NCBI GenBank assembly: GCA_003136475.1
Contig: PLEQ01000344.1
Location: forward strand, 2,315 to 7,960
Source: Deltaproteobacteria bacterium
GTDB lineage: Bacteria; Bdellovibrionota_B; Oligoflexia; Oligoflexales; Bog-1112
DNA length: 5,646 bases
Reading direction: 5' to 3'
The position numbers and the translations under genes are program-made. Every line of letters starts with the position of its first letter. Within the stretch, counting starts at the first letter, position 1. This document shows positions 5,525 through 5,646 of the stretch, one piece after another. The notes beneath the pieces were generated by a model. The model made no database searches. It was not told the DNA's origin and saw nothing but the letters and a program-made list of their open reading frames with translations.

Positions 5525-5646
5525 GTGGCCAATACGAATTATTCTGGCACCCAGAAAGCAGCCATTCTCCTGCTCTCGTTTGGTGAAGATATTTCTGCGG
5601 AAATTTTCAAACACCTCAATGAATTCGAAATTCGTAAGATCGGTAT
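5525..5646 (+). CDS. fliG: Flagellar motor switch protein FliG, 5' end (truncated by window)
   Basis: FliG sits at the cytoplasmic face of the flagellar basal body. It binds FliF and FliM and contacts the stator to generate torque. Only the first 40 codons are visible. GTG at 5525 has AGGAG (5513-5517) 7 nt upstream. The N-terminal sequence contains SGTQKAAILLLSFGEDISAE followed by IFKHLNEFEIRKIG, a clear match to the FliG N-terminal domain, which typically reads SG.QKAAILLL.LGE..A..V.KHL...E...I. No fliF precedes it within the window; rnhA does, 122 nt away. It may be the first gene of its transcript. Confidence 0.93.
   Translation, partial: MANTNYSGTQKAAILLLSFGEDISAEIFKHLNEFEIRKIG

Overview
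The window is about 5.6 kb of roughly half-G+C bacterial chromosome. It is densely coding, and every gene I can support lies on the + strand. A flagellar motor-switch gene (fliG start) and a Sec/SPII-type lipoprotein point to a motile, diderm (Gram-negative type) bacterium. The mix of an HExxHC lipoprotein, an RNase HI carrying a C-terminal hybrid-binding domain and HMA2-type proteins would fit the Bdellovibrionota or a delta-proteobacteria-like lineage. That taxonomic guess is inference only. No tRNA, rRNA, CRISPR array, insertion sequence or phage gene was seen.

Region 1 (1-2268) is a metal or cation transport unit. It holds the C-terminal ~500 residues of a P-type ATPase of the P2 (Ca2+-ATPase-like) class, whose gene enters from the left edge. 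Next comes a 100-aa single-span glycine-zipper protein of the YtxH/DUF5132 kind with a strong RBS, then a 144-aa HMA2-like protein. Gaps are only 16 and 9 nt, so they are probably one operon. The two small proteins look like ATPase accessories rather than independent enzymes.

Region 2 (2269-3497) starts after a 176-nt gap with a weak promoter-like sequence. It encodes a second HMA2-like protein (143 aa). Fifteen nt later, with its own strong RBS, follows a predicted lipoprotein with an HExxH zinc-protease motif. These two look co-transcribed. The second HMA2 protein ties the pair thematically to region 1.

Region 3 (3498-4620) is a 277-nt non-coding stretch with small mutually exclusive inverted repeats, then a class I SAM-dependent methyltransferase with a CmoB-like LLYHLKNP motif. 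Its substrate is unknown.

Region 4 (4621-5646) holds RNase HI (rnhA) with a complete catalytic set and an additional C-terminal viroplasmin/RNase H1-type hybrid-binding domain. A 122-nt gap follows, with a possible FliA-like promoter, and then the first 40 codons of fliG, cut by the right edge.

No wholly new system is proven here. The best candidates for novelty are the P-ATPase/YtxH/HMA2 accessory module with its linked metalloprotease-like lipoprotein, and the RNase HI with the binding domain at the 'wrong' end.
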